Shown here: piece by piece, positions 26,301 through 34,157 of the stretch | Numbering within the stretch: the first letter of the stretch is position 1 | How the letters are laid out: each line of letters opens with the position of its first letter | From: an uncultured Oscillospiraceae bacterium | GTDB taxonomy: Bacteria; Bacillota; Clostridia; Oscillospirales; Ruminococcaceae | Length of the DNA: 45,941 nucleotides | Reading direction: 5' to 3' | Assembly: GCA_934486875.1 (NCBI GenBank) | Contig: CAKSPU010000012.1 | Coordinates: forward strand, 1 to 45,941 | The notes under the pieces: model-generated | Database searches by the model: none | What the model saw: only the letters and a program-made list of their open reading frames with translations | Told to the model about the DNA's origin: nothing | Position numbers and translations under genes: made by a program

Positions 26301-27058
26301 CCGAAAACGGCACAGGAGGAATTGACGGCGTAAGCTATGAGGGCAAGGCATATCCCGTACCCTACAGCGAGATATGCGCAATGGAGAATATCCCCGAAGA
26401 GTTCAGGTCCCTTACCCTCACCTTTATGGCTGATGACAAGGTGGTTGACACCGTTGAATTCAGATACGGCGACTCCATAAGCGAGAGCAAGCTCCCCACA
26501 CCCCCAAAGAAAACAGGCTGCTATGCAAAGTGGGAGGAGCACGATTACGAAAATATGACCTATGGCGCAGTGATAAATGCGGAATATGAACCCCTTATCA
26601 CCTCTGTTGCCTCCGATCTCAGCCGTGAGGACGGACGCTCCGTGTTTATGGCAGAGGGCGATTTCTCCGACACCGACAAGCTTGAAGCTACCGAAAACCC
26701 CGACGGCAGCTGGAGCATTGTTGTTCCCGCCGACGGTAATGCTGAGAGGACTGTCCGTTTCCTGCCCGAAACCGCTCCGAGTAAAACGATGCTCAGGGTA
26801 GACGGTGTTGTTACTCCCTTTGAGACCGACGGCAGCTATATCGTGTTCAAGGTACAGAGCAATAGCTTTGTTGTTACCGCTTCAAAGAAGCCGTTGAACG
26901 TTCCCCTTATCGTAGGAGCATCAGGCGGCGGCGTTGCCCTTATCGCTATCCTTGCCACTGTGATAGACAGGAAAAAGAGGAAAAGCAAATTAAACGGCGG
27001 CAAGACAGAAAAGACTGAGAAGAAAAAGGAAAACCAAAAGGAAAAAGCTGCAAAGTAA
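23315..27058 (+). CDS. GLUG-repeat, coiled-coil, membrane-anchored surface protein
   Basis: 1247 aa. A signal peptide (about 1-30, ending VFAEE) precedes a beta-helix-like region with repeated G(G)IAG / GGIVG motifs (GLUG-type) at about 65-315. A long acidic Asp/Ser-rich coiled coil follows (about 325-815, with heptads such as LKDANDSMQDSL). GLUG-type repeats resume at about 825-1005. A beta domain follows, then a transmembrane helix near 1192-1214 and a Lys-rich cytoplasmic tail. The split repeat domain with a stalk looped out of it is unusual. ATG overlaps the transporter stop with GAGGAGG upstream. I infer a large extracellular stalk anchored beside the MMPL transporter; adhesion is an alternative. 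Confidence 0.85.
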   Translation: MMNMKRCAAAALAVMLSVSPIYGCGYVFAEEQSLSSGASANALKEDTVYINSAEDYIGFAQNCTLDSYSRGKTFILNTDINFSAEKVDFIPVPSFSGTFEGNGHKISGFSISDNGSVQGLFRYIEKSGRVKDLSVTCKISPSGTASRSGAVAGVNRGTIYSCTVDGVVTGKEYCGGIAGVNEETGLISCCKVGGRIQAEHFTGGIAGENRGCIMLCENSASVNTDVSDSGLDIENINIDDIYSTEKSNDSTDAGGIAGYSSGNVIKCTNRGDVGYSHIGYNIGGICGRQNGYVNSCENYGTINGRKDTGGIVGQAEPHFSLLFSESSMQKLRDRLDELNTIVDKTIDDANSSSDKVSGDIDNMLDSLTAVKNDTSDLMDRTDDILNDNIDSINELSARVTDLIDMAKPASDSFSDASDAFSDAVDKLWEANDLLGDAMDSTDNALDTLFPALNDLSDALDSLKDANDSMQDSLGTAQSSIGDTDGLAATLNNLQSQFYIIAQNIEAMSDIVKNLITALDDFNSSADKNDAVDKIKDSLDRLQDSLDGVSDQLKEADDAIQRLQDLLDSDSDDADAYKECISDILDVFTGGAFEDMFDALSDLADGVNDLVDSSAMDDIKNEITKCADLIRNQGTATVPSDIDISKPDDITFDDLSTVIGYLMDTSSAIGDAEGAAGSLVDRIKEAWPFLDDGAAAAIAAAYTAEEAVQHTSDASVNLSDGMDRLRAINDYFAGKEKINFSGTDDEFDALRTSLSDNISDLLDDLDVLNASAGDSVNILSNDLKAMNSKASEVYDVIMDMSDELAEDPKNLEDYTEDISASDTEGRADGKIAGCTNNGQVLGDVSAGGIVGTMGIENSIDPEGDIEQKGDRSLNFIYQSRTVVRDCTNNGGVKSKKDCAGGIAGTMDTGCIINSYGFGNVSSTDGSYVGGIAGKSSSAIYGSYAMCRIEGDDYIGGIAGFAHDMTGCASYVTITGSDEYAGAVAGDCDGDAEENIFTENGTGGIDGVSYEGKAYPVPYSEICAMENIPEEFRSLTLTFMADDKVVDTVEFRYGDSISESKLPTPPKKTGCYAKWEEHDYENMTYGAVINAEYEPLITSVASDLSREDGRSVFMAEGDFSDTDKLEATENPDGSWSIVVPADGNAERTVRFLPETAPSKTMLRVDGVVTPFETDGSYIVFKVQSNSFVVTASKKPLNVPLIVGASGGGVALIAILATVIDRKKRKSKLNGGKTEKTEKKKENQKEKAAK

Positions 27059-27093
27059 ATATGTAATGAACCGATTATTTCGGTTCCTGGCAA

Positions 27094-27140
27094 AAAAATC
27101 CCCCCATACAGCCCTTAAAGCCGTATGGAGGGGATCTTTT
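27094..27140. terminator. Bidirectional terminator
   Basis: ATCCCCCCATAC (from 27098) pairs imperfectly with GTATGGAGGGGAT; plus-strand CTTTTTATC and minus-strand ATTTTTTTG tracts follow. It serves the surface protein and the convergent lipoprotein gene. A smaller hairpin GAACCGA/TCGGTTC sits at 27068-27086. Confidence 0.8.
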
Positions 27141-27535
27141 TATCTGTTTTCCGTTGTTGTCTCGGTTGCGTTGTCACGCTCGCCGGGGGCAATGTCACGG
27201 ATCATATCGTCTGCGCCGTCGATAACGTCGCCTACGATATCCTCCGCACCTGTTACGATGTCGCCTGCCCCTGTAACAATGTCCTCGATAATACCGTCAC
27301 CGTCAATATCGCCTGTTTTTGCGCCGCTATTGTCACCGATAACAGAGCCGTCACCGCTGTTGGGGAGCATTCCGCTGCCGTTGTTCATCTCCGTGCTGCC
27401 TGACTGTGCCGATGTGCCTGAGTTCTGCGACGTTCTGCCGTTGTTGTCCTGAGCAGTGTTGTTGTTTCCGCAGGCGGTGAACATAATGCCGAAGCCCAGA
27501 AGCACAGGAAGCAATGCTGCTGTTTTCTTTTTCAT
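27140..27535 (-). CDS. Small lipoprotein with low-complexity acidic sequence
   Basis: 131 aa. The signal sequence with lipobox FTAC (Cys22) predicts a lipid-anchored protein. The mature part is Asn/Gly/Ser/Asp-rich with an acidic hydrophobic repeat IVTGAGDIVTGAEDIVGDVI and an IDGDG segment that could bind calcium. Family unknown. It may be cotranscribed with the ABC exporter operon upstream or have its own promoter; the 27536-27664 gap shows a CGCAGAG / CTCTGCG hairpin. Confidence 0.8.
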   Translation of the reverse strand: MKKKTAALLPVLLGFGIMFTACGNNNTAQDNNGRTSQNSGTSAQSGSTEMNNGSGMLPNSGDGSVIGDNSGAKTGDIDGDGIIEDIVTGAGDIVTGAEDIVGDVIDGADDMIRDIAPGERDNATETTTENR

Positions 27536-27664
27536 AAGGTCTGCTGTCCTTTCCCGCAGAGCTTATGCCCTCTGCGTGTTAAAAACCGTATATATAAAAC
27601 GGAAAAAGCTGCAAACCCGTGCCGATCATTCCACGGCTGTGTCTGTGATATCTCAGCTGCTGTC

Positions 27665-30175
27665 TTACTGATACACGAAATCCGTGTCAGTCCTTGACCA
27701 CCCGGAAAGCTTTTCAAACATTTCCTCCGCCGTGCTCCTGTCATAATAGCAGCTCAGCGCAGAAACTATTTTGTCCTTTCCGTAGAACTCAATGAGCTTT
27801 TCAAGATATACCGAGTATCCACGGTAATCCCAGAAGTTTTCATAATTTTGGGTAGCTTCCCAGAAGCCTGCCCTGTCAAGCCTTTCAGCCTTATCGGCAA
27901 CTGTCCTGATGAACACTCTTTCAGCCAGATCGCTGTATTCCGTGGGAATAACGGCGCAGTTTCCGTTCACGATTATAGTATAACAGCTTTCATCGGTTTT
28001 ATACTCCTTATAGCTGTTCTTTAACAGAGTGAGGATATCATCGTAATATTCAAAAGCTCCCGAGAAAAATGTCATATCCATAGTGCAGCGGTCGCCATTT
28101 TTGTTTTGGTATCGGATAGTGCCGCTGTTTGTTATCGTATATGTTGAGCTTTCGATGTCCTCTCCTGTGATATACTCAATGAGAGGAACACTGAACATTG
28201 ACAGACTCATCATATTATTTCCGTCTGTTAATTTTTCAACAAGCTCCTTTGTCACCTCGGGAAGCTCCGTAAAGCCGCAGGAGGAAAGATATGCAATTGT
28301 TTCGGAATAGCTTTCCCTGATGTAAAAGCCTTCCATACCGAAAACGTTCAGCCTCCACATTCTGCCCGATGGGGTGTAATAATCCTCGGGTGACTCGTTC
28401 ATAATGTCATTGTAAAGCGCATCGCCCAGTCTTGCACCGAAATCAGCGGGGAGCTCGTTGTAACCGATACGGCAGCTGTCATTATAATCCTTACCGCCCT
28501 CGGAATATGTCCACTGAGGAGTAAGCTCTGTATAAAGTGAGCTGCGGGTGTTGGTTTTTACATCGCCGTTTGTTACGTAATTTTCATCATACTCCTTCAA
28601 GCGTCTGCTGAGCTCGTCTGTGAATGTATTTCTTACTTTCTCAGCCCTTGCCTGCTTCACCTCGTCAAGAACATCAAGCTTTGAAAGCTCATTCATCGCC
28701 TTTGAGTCCACAGAGCTGTAATATCTTGTAACAGTCCTGCCCGAGCTTAGGGTGTATTTTATGAGAAGTCCGTCTTCCATATAACAGTTGAATCCGATGT
28801 CGGAATCCGAGTTGTAAGAGTCGATGATGTCCCTGTGGACCTGTGTAAGGATACGGAGTGCCTCGGGGTCTCTTATTTCATATTTTTTTGATGTGATGTA
28901 TGTGTTTTCAAGCTGACCCGTGTAGCGTGTCTCTGCCTTAGTGACTTTATCCGCAGCGGGAACGAAATCACCCGCACCGAAGCATTCCGTGTCGTTGAGC
29001 AGTAGGAATGAGCCCACTGACAAAAGCACCGTTGCGGCATATATCACAAGACCCTTGACGATTTTTCCGAAGCCTCTGTTTCGGATAACGTGCATCACAA
29101 AATAGATGATAAAGGAAATTACGAACACGGGGACGAAATTCTGAGTGCCGTTCATTATCATAAGATAACAGAGGGAGAATATGCCCACAGTCATAATGAT
29201 GTGGTAGAAAATGCCGAATACAACAGGCTTGCCCGTGTCCTCAGCCTTTCTTTTTCTGTAGATAAGATAGGCGGCAAATCCCAGAGCCGCAGTGATGAGT
29301 GTGAATATTATAAACCATTTCCCGAAGCCCAGACCATAGTCATTATATCCGTACTCGTAATTTAAATCATACCTCAGTGACTCCAGCGCTATGACCAGTC
29401 CGTATGCGCCGCCGAAAGGACCGCACCAGGGGACAAGCTTTATAAGATATGTGTTTTCGCTGAAGCCTTTAATGTTTTGGCTTACCGTACTCACAGCAAG
29501 AACAACCGCAAGGGGAACAAGTCCGCAGAGCAGTATGTCATAAGCCGCCGATTCAAAAATATTTCCGCAGCAGCCTGCCGCAATAACGGTTATGACATAG
29601 AACATCACCATAAGCATCAGTCCGCCGAGAATTGTCCTCCAGATGAATGGATAAAGCTCCTCAAAAACGTGACATTTCCAGCTGTAATAGTTTATTTCAC
29701 CGTTTTCGAGAACCGTTTTTTCGGTAATGAGCTTTCCGTCAAAAGCAAGATGTCCGATAAGGGTGAGCAGGAGACTTATTAGCTCCGCCCCGATGAACGG
29801 GACAACATAAATGAAAAGTCCCGAAAGGAAATCGGAAACGAACCGCTGTCCCGTGGTCATAGGCAGTGAGAGCCTCATATCCACCGCAGATTTTTTGTAA
29901 AGATACTTAAAGACCGACAGAGCGCAAATCATTCCCGCAGCCGCCGCAAGACCCGTTCCTATCACCGCCGCCGCAATAAAGCCGCCGTCAATATCGGGGC
30001 TGTGAGATGCCGCAAGCTGAGTGAGCATCGTGATGAGCAGCAGGGGAGCCGCCGCAAAATGCAGCACGAATATCACTATCATCAGCTTCATATTATCTTT
30101 CACATTGAACCGGAAATTATGCCCCATTGCCGCCGTGAAAAAGCGGCTTTTATTAGTCGAGCTGACCTGCGTCAT
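27665..30175 (-). CDS. ABC transporter permease, Ytr-like
   Basis: 836 aa. Six or more N-terminal membrane helices (about 30-335) are followed by two more near 335-400, then a large extracytoplasmic domain (about 410-836, ending TDTDFVYQ). This layout and its partnership with a GntR/ATPase pair match the Bacillus YtrC/YtrD-type permeases of cell-wall stress exporters; the large domain may be DUF6449-like. ATG 30175 overlaps the ATPase stop by 23 nt with GGAGGG upstream. Substrate is unknown. Confidence 0.82.
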   Translation of the reverse strand: MTQVSSTNKSRFFTAAMGHNFRFNVKDNMKLMIVIFVLHFAAAPLLLITMLTQLAASHSPDIDGGFIAAAVIGTGLAAAAGMICALSVFKYLYKKSAVDMRLSLPMTTGQRFVSDFLSGLFIYVVPFIGAELISLLLTLIGHLAFDGKLITEKTVLENGEINYYSWKCHVFEELYPFIWRTILGGLMLMVMFYVITVIAAGCCGNIFESAAYDILLCGLVPLAVVLAVSTVSQNIKGFSENTYLIKLVPWCGPFGGAYGLVIALESLRYDLNYEYGYNDYGLGFGKWFIIFTLITAALGFAAYLIYRKRKAEDTGKPVVFGIFYHIIMTVGIFSLCYLMIMNGTQNFVPVFVISFIIYFVMHVIRNRGFGKIVKGLVIYAATVLLSVGSFLLLNDTECFGAGDFVPAADKVTKAETRYTGQLENTYITSKKYEIRDPEALRILTQVHRDIIDSYNSDSDIGFNCYMEDGLLIKYTLSSGRTVTRYYSSVDSKAMNELSKLDVLDEVKQARAEKVRNTFTDELSRRLKEYDENYVTNGDVKTNTRSSLYTELTPQWTYSEGGKDYNDSCRIGYNELPADFGARLGDALYNDIMNESPEDYYTPSGRMWRLNVFGMEGFYIRESYSETIAYLSSCGFTELPEVTKELVEKLTDGNNMMSLSMFSVPLIEYITGEDIESSTYTITNSGTIRYQNKNGDRCTMDMTFFSGAFEYYDDILTLLKNSYKEYKTDESCYTIIVNGNCAVIPTEYSDLAERVFIRTVADKAERLDRAGFWEATQNYENFWDYRGYSVYLEKLIEFYGKDKIVSALSCYYDRSTAEEMFEKLSGWSRTDTDFVYQ

Positions 30176-31049
30176 AACCCATTCCCTCCATTTCGTAAAT
30201 GAATATCTCTTCCAGCGTCAGCGGTATAAGGTCAAGCACGATCGGGTTTTTCTCGCTGAGCTTTTCCCTTATTTCCTCTTCCGAGCCCTTCATTATGATG
30301 TAATGAATGCTCTGACTGCGGCTGTAGTGGAGAATGCCGTATTTCTCGAAATCCTCCTTTGTGTATTCCTCATTGAACGCCGCCTGTACCTTGTGAATGC
30401 TGCCCTTAACGCTGTCAAGGTCACGGTTGAAGAGCATTTTTCCCTGATGAAGAAGAGCAACGCTGTCGCAGACCTCGTTTATCTCCTTAAGGTTGTGGGA
30501 GGAAATTACCGTTGTTAGCTGTCTGTCAAGCATAGCGTCCACAAGCATTCGCTTAACTATTATCCTCATTGTGGGGTCAAGTCCGTCAAATGCCTCGTCC
30601 AGCAGCAGGTAATCCGTCTGGCAGGCAAGACCTGTTATAACGATAGCCTGACGCTTCATACCCTTTGAAAAGCGGTCTGTCTTTTTATCAAGGGGCAGCT
30701 TAACGGTCTCTCTCAGCTCCTCAAAAAGCTCATCGGAGAAGTTGGGGTAAAAGCCCTTGTAATATTCCTTAAGGTCTTTTAGCGTAAAACCGCCGAACTG
30801 TATCGTTTCATCGTTTATGAAAAATACCCGTTCCTTGACCTTGACATTGTCAAAAACATTTTCGCCGTCAATTGTGACGCTGCCGCTCTCGGCGGAATAT
30901 ATTCCCGAAAGCAGCCTTAAAATGGTGGATTTTCCTGCGCCGTTTGAGCCTAAAAGCCCGAAAGATGTGCCTTTGGGAATCATAAGGTCAACGCCGTCAA
31001 GAGCGGTGAAGTCACCGAATTTTTTTGTAACGCCTGTAAGCTGTATCAA
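30153..31049 (-). CDS. ABC transporter ATP-binding protein, Ytr-like
   Basis: 298 aa. Walker A GSNGAGKST, signature FSKGMKRQ, Walker B YLLLDEAFDGLDP and an H-loop in VISSHN are present. The C-terminal region after about residue 215 is typical of antibiotic and cell-wall-stress exporters. Start and end overlap neighbours by 4 and 23 nt, indicating coupled translation with GntR and permease. Confidence 0.92.
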   Translation of the reverse strand: MIQLTGVTKKFGDFTALDGVDLMIPKGTSFGLLGSNGAGKSTILRLLSGIYSAESGSVTIDGENVFDNVKVKERVFFINDETIQFGGFTLKDLKEYYKGFYPNFSDELFEELRETVKLPLDKKTDRFSKGMKRQAIVITGLACQTDYLLLDEAFDGLDPTMRIIVKRMLVDAMLDRQLTTVISSHNLKEINEVCDSVALLHQGKMLFNRDLDSVKGSIHKVQAAFNEEYTKEDFEKYGILHYSRSQSIHYIIMKGSEEEIREKLSEKNPIVLDLIPLTLEEIFIYEMEGMGYDAGQLD

Positions 31050-31417
31050 TTTGTTATCCCCCTGTCCTGAAATATCTTTGTTATTATATCCGTCATTTCA
31101 TCTGACGAAAGCCCTGCCGCCATAGCTTCCTTTGCGGCAGTCTCAAAGCTGTCCGCAGCATTCTGCTTTATGATATCTCCGTTTTTGTCGGAAATAAAGC
31201 TGCCACGCCCTGCAAGGGAATATATTATCCCGTCACGTTCAAGGTTCTGGAAAGCCTTTGACACCGTGTTGGGATTTACTCCAAGCTCCTTGGCAAGCTC
31301 TCTTACCGAGGGCAGCTTGTCATTGGGGCGAAGCTGTTTTTTCACCGTCAGCTCCACAACACGCCTGTAAAGCTGTTCGTAGATAGGAGTCCTGCTCTGA
31401 AGATCAATGTCGAACAT
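31046..31417 (-). CDS. GntR family repressor, YtrA-type
   Basis: 123 aa. An N-terminal winged helix (about 10-75: PIYEQLYRRVV ... LPSVRELAKELGVNPNTVSKAFQNLERDGII) is followed by a short helical C-terminal dimerisation region of about 40 residues, which is the YtrA subfamily layout. Such repressors typically control their own ABC exporter operon and respond to cell-wall damage. ATG directly follows the response regulator stop. Confidence 0.92.
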   Translation of the reverse strand: MFDIDLQSRTPIYEQLYRRVVELTVKKQLRPNDKLPSVRELAKELGVNPNTVSKAFQNLERDGIIYSLAGRGSFISDKNGDIIKQNAADSFETAAKEAMAAGLSSDEMTDIITKIFQDRGITN

Positions 31418-32116
31418 TTAGCTGCTCCTTTCCATTTTGTAGCCCATACCGAAAACCGCCTTTATGTACTGCGGATTGTGGGGATCGGGCTCGATCTTTC
31501 CCCTTATCCGCCTGATGTGGTCAACAACAGTGCGGTGAACGCCGTAGGGAGCTTCCTGCCATACGCTTCGGTAGATGTCCTCCACCGAGCATACCTGTCC
31601 GCAGTTTTCCATAAGATATTCCACGATGCCGAACTGGGTGGAGGTTAGCTTCACCTCTCTGCCCTGAGCGAAAAATTCCCGCCTCTTCCTGTCCACTTCA
31701 AGGCTGCCGTTAACGATAGTATCGGGTACGGCTTCGGCTGCGGGGAGACTGCATAAATATCTTCTCAGCATCGCCGCCGTCCTTGCGGTAAATTCATTCC
31801 TGCCCAGACTGTCCGCCGAAAGGCAGATGTCCGCACCCTTGTCCAGCGCCACCGTGCGGTATATCTCATCGCAGGAGTGGGAAACGGTCATAATGGGAAT
31901 GTCGGAGCTGCTGCGTATGGATTCTATCTCCGCAAATCCCGGAGCTAAAATGCCCCCGTCGCAGATTATCGCCATAGAAATGCCCTCAAAGCTTTGGGGC
32001 AGTGATGATGAGCTTTTTGACAGAATGCTGCCTGATTTCAGAAATGACTGAAGTCTTGCTCCCGAACCCGTTTCATCGGGAGAATATATCCATACAAGGG
32101 GCTTGATATCCGTCAT
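31418..32116 (-). CDS. Atypical OmpR-type response regulator, orphan
   Basis: 232 aa. A receiver-like domain (about 1-115) precedes a winged-helix DNA-binding domain (about 133-232: VKLTSTQFGIVEYLMENCGQVCSVEDIYRSVW). The receiver keeps an Asp in IICDGG but starts YSPDET rather than VDDE, and the switch Lys of the usual TKPF block is missing (CLSADSLG). No histidine kinase gene is in this operon. It may work without phosphorylation or with a distant kinase. First gene of the operon. Confidence 0.85.
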   Translation of the reverse strand: MTDIKPLVWIYSPDETGSGARLQSFLKSGSILSKSSSSLPQSFEGISMAIICDGGILAPGFAEIESIRSSSDIPIMTVSHSCDEIYRTVALDKGADICLSADSLGRNEFTARTAAMLRRYLCSLPAAEAVPDTIVNGSLEVDRKRREFFAQGREVKLTSTQFGIVEYLMENCGQVCSVEDIYRSVWQEAPYGVHRTVVDHIRRIRGKIEPDPHNPQYIKAVFGMGYKMERSS

Positions 32117-32131
32117 AGCTGTCCGTCCTTT

Positions 32132-32172
32132 CTGTATTACCTGTATTAACTGTATTAGTTACTGTAATACAG
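32132..32172 (-). promoter_or_regulatory. Candidate operator: tandem CTGTATTA repeats and palindrome
   Basis: On the plus strand three consecutive 9-mers, CTGTATTAC, CTGTATTAA and CTGTATTAG (32132-32158), are followed by TTA and the perfect palindrome CTGTAATACAG (32162-32172). The palindrome touches the -10 box and the repeats cover the start of the transcript. They would be read by the GntR protein, the response regulator, or both. Confidence 0.65.
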
Positions 32173-32200
32173 TTATACCACACCATAGCAGATTTGTCAA
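32172..32200 (-). promoter_or_regulatory. Promoter of the Ytr-like operon
   Basis: Minus strand TTGACA (32200-32195), 17 bp, TATAAC (32177-32172), directly beside the repeat operator. Confidence 0.8.
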
Positions 32201-32305
32201 GAGGTTTCATAATTGGTAAAGGATTACAAAAGGTTACATTTTGGTAACAGCGCTTGTTCACAGTTTGTTTACCGCCATTGTTCGGCAAATTTGTACATAT
32301 CCCCC

Positions 32306-32333
32306 TTGAAAAATTTTTCAAATGGTGTATAAT
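32306..32333 (+). promoter_or_regulatory. Promoter of hprK
   Basis: TTGAAA (32306-32311), 16 bp, TATAAT (32328-32333). Farther upstream GGTTACATTTTGGTAAC (near 32233) is an imperfect inverted repeat of unknown meaning. Confidence 0.65.
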
Positions 32334-32374
32334 ATAAATATGTATGCCGACTTTTGCAATAATGGAGGATTATT

Positions 32375-33337
32375 ATGGCGGAAAAGAAATTCAGCGTGAC
32401 CTTAAAGGAAATCATTGACGAGTTCCATCTTGAAACTATCCATCTCCCTATGGACGCATCAAAGCTCCTTGTTATCGAAACAGAGATAAACCGTCCCGGA
32501 CTTCAGCTCTCGGGCTTTTACGAATATTTCAACAACGAGCGTATCCAGATAGTGGGAAAGGCAGAGTTTGCCTACCTTGCAACAATGGAGGAAAGCGTGA
32601 GAAAGGAGCATCTTGAAATGCTCTTTGCCCAGCACGTTCCCTGCATAATCATCACCCGTGAGCTGCCCTATTTCCCCGAAATGCTTGACCTTGCCCGTCA
32701 GTATGAGATACCTCTTCTCCGCTGCAAGGACAGCACATCGAGCTTTATGTCCGCACTTATCGCCTACCTTAACCTGCACCTTGCTCCGAGGATCACCCGT
32801 CACGGTGTTCTCATCGAGGTCTACGGCGAGGGAATGCTTATCCTCGGCGAAAGCGGCGTAGGAAAGAGCGAGACCGCCGTTGAGCTTATCAAGAGAGGTC
32901 ACCGCCTTGTTGCCGATGATGCGGTTGAGATAAGAAAGGTCTCAAACATCAGCCTTGTAGGTTCATCTCCCGAAAATATCCGCCATTTCCTGGAGCTCAG
33001 AGGCATCGGTATCGTAAATGCCCGCCGTCTCTTCGGTATGGGTGCCGTAAAGGTAACGGAGAAAATTGATATGATAGTCGAGCTTGAGCCCTGGGACAGC
33101 GAAAAGGTATATGACAGAATGGGCGTTGACAGCGAATATACCTCCATTCTCGGCGTAAAGGTGCCCTGCTCAACTATCCCCGTAAAGCCGGGACGTAACC
33201 TTGCGGTAATTCTTGAGGTTGCCGCAATGAACAACCGCCAGAAGAAAATGGGCTACAACGCCGCTCAGGAGCTGCTTGACAACCTTGGTCTCGAGACCGA
33301 GCACAAGGAAACGGTCAAGAAATGGGATATCTATTAA
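32375..33337 (+). CDS. hprK: HPr kinase/phosphorylase
   Basis: 320 aa. Walker A GESGVGKS is at 158-165, His143 lies in the RHGVLIEVYG segment and the catalytic Asp pair is at 181-182 (VADDAVEI). The HprK signature segment LELRGIGIVN is near 207-216. It phosphorylates Ser46 of HPr and thereby controls carbon catabolite repression. TGGAGG precedes the ATG. In many Clostridia this gene leads a cluster with murB, as here. Confidence 0.97.
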   Translation: MAEKKFSVTLKEIIDEFHLETIHLPMDASKLLVIETEINRPGLQLSGFYEYFNNERIQIVGKAEFAYLATMEESVRKEHLEMLFAQHVPCIIITRELPYFPEMLDLARQYEIPLLRCKDSTSSFMSALIAYLNLHLAPRITRHGVLIEVYGEGMLILGESGVGKSETAVELIKRGHRLVADDAVEIRKVSNISLVGSSPENIRHFLELRGIGIVNARRLFGMGAVKVTEKIDMIVELEPWDSEKVYDRMGVDSEYTSILGVKVPCSTIPVKPGRNLAVILEVAAMNNRQKKMGYNAAQELLDNLGLETEHKETVKKWDIY

Positions 33338-33353
33338 TAACAAACTGATTATT

Positions 33354-33392
33354 TGCAGACCTCGGAGCTTTCGGGGTCTGCATTTTGAAAAA
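33354..33392 (+). terminator. Weak hairpin between hprK and the phosphatase gene
   Basis: TGCAGACC and GGTCTGCA arms around TCGGAGCTTTCGG form a stem followed by TTTTG only. It may be a leaky terminator or attenuator within the operon. Confidence 0.45.
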
Positions 33393-33403
33393 GGGAAAAG
33401 CAG

Positions 33404-34126
33404 ATGAAAATAATCGCAGATATGCATACTCACACCGTGGCTTCCACCCACGCATACTCCACCGTAAAGGAAATGACCGAGGCAGCCCGTGACGCAGGGC
33501 TTGAATTTCTCGCCATAACCGACCACACCCCCGCCTCCACCGACGGACCTCACATATGGCACTTCCATAACCTTCACAAAGCCATTCCCCGTGAGCTTTT
33601 CGGGGTAAAGATAATATACGGTGCGGAGTCAAGCGTTACGGATTTTGAGGGTCACATCGACCTGCCCGACGAGGAATGCAGAAAGCTTGACTGGATAATC
33701 GGCTCGGTGCATACTGATATCCTTTCCTCGGGAACATTGGAGCAGAACACAAATGCATATCTTGGACTTGCAAAAAACCCCCTTGTTGACGTTATCGGTC
33801 ACCCCGCCACAATAAAATTCCCCTTTGACTACGAAAAGGGCATAAAGGCATTCAGGGAATATGACAAGCTTGTGGAGATAAACGAGAGCACGCTTCTGTG
33901 GAAAAATTCCGAGAAAAACTACCGTGAAATAATCCCTCTCTGCAAGAAATATGACGTTAAGCTCATTGTCAATACCGATTCCCATTTCTTTGCGTCTGTG
34001 GGAAAGGTGCAGCGCTCTCTGCAGCTCCTTGAAGAATTTGGCTATCCCGAAAAGCTTGTGGTAAATACGGACAGAGAGCTGCTCCTTGAACGGATAAACA
34101 GAAAAAACGGCATAATTTTCAGCTGA
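33404..34126 (+). CDS. PHP domain phosphatase, YcdX-like
   Basis: 240 aa. The metal-binding PHP motifs are visible: DMHTHTVAS (5-13), ITDHTP (38-43), a conserved Glu in YGAESSV, SVHTDI (about 101-106), IGHPA (about 129-133) and NTDSHF (about 190-195). They match the YcdX branch of trinuclear metal phosphatases. Substrate unknown. It sits between hprK and murB; GGGAAAAGCAG precedes the ATG. Confidence 0.9.
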   Translation: MKIIADMHTHTVASTHAYSTVKEMTEAARDAGLEFLAITDHTPASTDGPHIWHFHNLHKAIPRELFGVKIIYGAESSVTDFEGHIDLPDEECRKLDWIIGSVHTDILSSGTLEQNTNAYLGLAKNPLVDVIGHPATIKFPFDYEKGIKAFREYDKLVEINESTLLWKNSEKNYREIIPLCKKYDVKLIVNTDSHFFASVGKVQRSLQLLEEFGYPEKLVVNTDRELLLERINRKNGIIFS

Positions 34127-34157
34127 TATGCGGCATAATGGATATGGGTGATCTGAA

